Assembly: GCA_964019165.1 (NCBI GenBank)
Contig: OZ025267.1
Location: forward strand, 3,187,650-3,251,649
Source of the DNA: Mastigias papua
Lineage: Eukaryota > Cnidaria > Scyphozoa > Rhizostomeae > Mastigiidae
DNA length: 64,000 nucleotides
Reading direction: 5' to 3'
The translations under genes were made by a program, and so were the position numbers. The notes below the pieces were generated by a model. The model ran no database searches, was not told where the DNA came from, and saw only the letters and a program-made list of their open reading frames with translations. Position 1 is the first letter of the stretch; each line of letters begins with the position of its first letter. Shown here piece after piece: positions 1-64,000 of this stretch.

Positions 1-2439
1 AAGAAAGTTCCAATACAGGGACAAGAACAACTTCTTACAATAATACACACATCCAGATTTAGACAAACATTGCAAAGCCTGAATAAACTGCACTAACCAC
101 TATTAGAGTTATCGTCAGAACCCAGAATTACATGCATATATAAACAGTCTCATGAACAAGACCACAAAGCTAAAAAAGCCTCTCCTAATTTGTATCAAAG
201 GTCGTTCAGACTGCTTCAGTCTATTCATTATGCCCCTCACACGTTGCACAATCTAATGTGTGCTTGTAAGCAGCTATTATTATAAGTAGGAACTAGTATC
301 TAATGTGAAAATTAGCCTAGAACACGCTATACGCTATATACAATTGAACGAATCTGTGGTGAGGTATATTGCGAAAATGTGCTAAAGAAAGAAAAGGCCA
401 TCAGTCCACTTCTCTGTAGTTCAGCGTTATACCTCCCTTCCCAATAGATCTCCCAGCATTCGTCGATAAAAATCAGCTTCATTTAAATGGCTTTCCTTCA
501 TCAAGGCAAAACTAACCTGTTAATATTCTGAGCTGATCGATATATCTATATAGAACATCGTATAAAACTTGACAGTTACATTTATGAGCTTCCTTACCTG
601 TAGGTAAAATGATCATTGAGATTAACTATTCTCTCACCCAAGATATCAGATGGTGCACTTCCATCTATAGACTATAGAGATAATAATCATATACATATAT
701 TAGCTCTTATTACATTGAAGCACAATTTAGAGTCAGAGGACAAGAATATAATTAATATGAAGGAGAAAGCAATGTGAATATGTCTGTCATCTTTTATTTT
801 TCATTACTAACTGTAAAAAGACAAAAATATTATGTATATTTGAGTGACTGGTGCCCATTGACCAAAATATGTGACCAACCATATGCAGTATTCTTCCCGT
901 CACGTGAATTCGTCCGTACTGGCTATATATTCGGTTAATCTTTCGGTCGTTATCCGACATTTCAAATTCTAATAAATTTCGAACGTTAAGAGAGCTGTCA
1001 GTATGCTAAAGAATTCCTCTGCTTTTTCATACGTGATAGTGAAATTGCAGTGCCAACAGATTATATGAATGGATAATTTCGAATTTAGTTGCCTATATGT
1101 GGCCTAGGAAGATTTCTGGATTTGAAGATTCAAATATTCAGACACCTAAGACTGCGAGAAAGGAAGTTTGATATAAACTTAAATTTCTTTCAATAAACTA
1201 GGTGACTGTAGGAAGCAAAACTGTACAAAATTATAATACAGAATTCTGTGTGAAAAGGAAAAGAGGGAATAGTCAAGCCGGCAACAATATATCAAGAGGA
1301 CAAGTTCACAGTTACCTACGGGCATGAAGATTAGCTTGCATGTAAAACATCATTCAACTAGGTGAGAAGATACTCACATGAAGAAAGAGATTTATAAACC
1401 AGCTAAGGGAATACTGGTACATTGGATCGATGTTTGCCAAGTCAGAAATTGTGAAGAAAAGTATCGATGAGTGTTTTGCGACCTAAAATAGAATCGTGTA
1501 ATTAATGAAGAACCTCTCCAAATATTCAAATAATCAACTTAAAAAGCATAAACAATAAAGAGCATTAGAATAAAGATAAATATGATCACATTGAATATGA
1601 TACAGCTTCTTGGTCGGATACTTGTCACAGTACTGAATATGTCAGGCGCTCAAAATAATACTCCTGGGGTTTCGGATACTCTTCCTACGTATTATTCTCA
1701 AAGCAGTGAACAAAGGATAAAATGTAAAATCAATAATTTCTAACTTCTTGGAATATATTCTCAAATTTAGAATATGAAACCAGCTGTCCGTCCCCTGCGC
1801 AAAAACACCTGACAAATAACGCACAAAATGGCACCTGACTTGTAATAACAAGAAATGACAATACATTCAGCAACACTTAAAGGTGGTTGTTACTCCTAAC
1901 GTTCTTTGTTCTATCCCTTCCTCGTTCTAATAATTTGTGGCTTTAGCTATTTGGCGCTCTTTTTGCCAGTTTTAGCTTTAGGAGATGAGGTTAAGTCAAA
2001 TTCAAGCACTTTAGAAATCGATTTACAAACAAACAGTATTAATTAGGCACTATAGATGATGAACACATCAATTACATAATGTAAGTAGGCATAATGGAAA
2101 GTGGGTCATAACAAATTACATAATATACAGAACTATGTGGCTTTAATGGGATATAAATCATATCACATCAGAGCAGCAAGGAATGCCAAAGTAATCGAGA
2201 GGTTATGCTCAAAATTTAGACAATAACTGAGACTGTACTATGAAATTGTACCTACAGATAAATATTGAATGCTACAGATATACTTCATAGACACTCAATG
2301 TCATTTCTAAATCCTTGCATGTTATACAGACGATAACATAGAACAAAACGATGCTACGAGAAGAGAAATCTATTCCAAGATATTGCCAGCCTACAAATGA
2401 TTCTTATATCAATTAAGCCCTAATATTCCATTTACTTAC
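1..2439. other. Intron 3' of exon 62: no exon found
   Basis: Downstream of the exon 62 donor. I searched for the next dynein segment (LANI, MYQYSL) and did not see it. AT-rich, with only the half-hairpin copy near 1000-1055. Confidence 0.6.
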
Positions 2440-63941
<61,502 letters not shown>

Positions 63942-64000
63942 CTGTAATCAATAGCAAAATATCAACAAATTGTATCAGACTAAAGTCTCACATGAGCTTG

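Noticed and set aside
433..516. 84-bp minus-strand exon-like frame (VSFALMKESHLNEADFYRR...) with AG and GT borders
   Set aside because: No pyrimidine tract before the acceptor, and the residues do not match any part of a dynein heavy chain after exon 62.

Overview
The window is eukaryotic and almost certainly from a non-vertebrate metazoan. It is AT-rich and densely intronic, with canonical GT-AG splice sites, and carries a BEL/Pao LTR retrotransposon (a group known from animals), a tRNA-derived SINE, many small inverted-repeat elements and long microsatellites. The phylum cannot be settled from the sequence alone.

One host gene, on the minus strand, spans practically the whole window. It is an axonemal inner-arm dynein heavy chain, closest to DNAH3 as I remember the DNAH3/7/12 sequences. 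I located 62 exons by hand, from about 63.9 kb (5' side) to 2.4 kb (3' side). They join in a consistent phase into 7,974 nt (2,658 codons) with no stop. Order along the gene: tail (58.9-63.9 kb), linker (45.5-58.5 kb), AAA1 (40.5-45.0), AAA2 (36.3-39.8), AAA3 (31.5-35.9), AAA4 (26.3-31.2), stalk and microtubule-binding domain (20.0-25.6), AAA5 and the start of the AAA5/6 region (2.4-14.5). The N-terminal part (roughly 600 residues by analogy with human DNAH3) lies off the right edge. AAA6 and the C-terminal domain (roughly 800-850 residues) lie off the left edge. No second host gene was recognised.

The rest is intronic and mostly mobile or repetitive DNA. (1) A young BEL/Pao element (50,963-57,569), in the same orientation as the host gene, has 536-bp LTRs that look identical by eye and one long gag-pol frame. 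The reverse-transcriptase core is missing from that frame by an apparent in-frame deletion, and one nonsense codon lies near the C terminus. (2) A 4.18-kb DNA transposon (14,853-19,031) has about 500-bp terminal inverted repeats, a perfect 9-bp target duplication and decayed ORFs including a RING-H2-like motif. It sits exactly in the terminal 9 bp of a 182-bp MITE, which has its own 9-bp duplication. (3) A perfect 117-bp-arm palindrome of a tRNA-derived SINE lies at 50.3-50.6 kb. (4) There are several smaller MITEs, a LINE 3' fragment, a 78-bp minisatellite, a long TTATA pentamer array and other tandem repeats. Most other open frames are chance frames or microsatellite artefacts.
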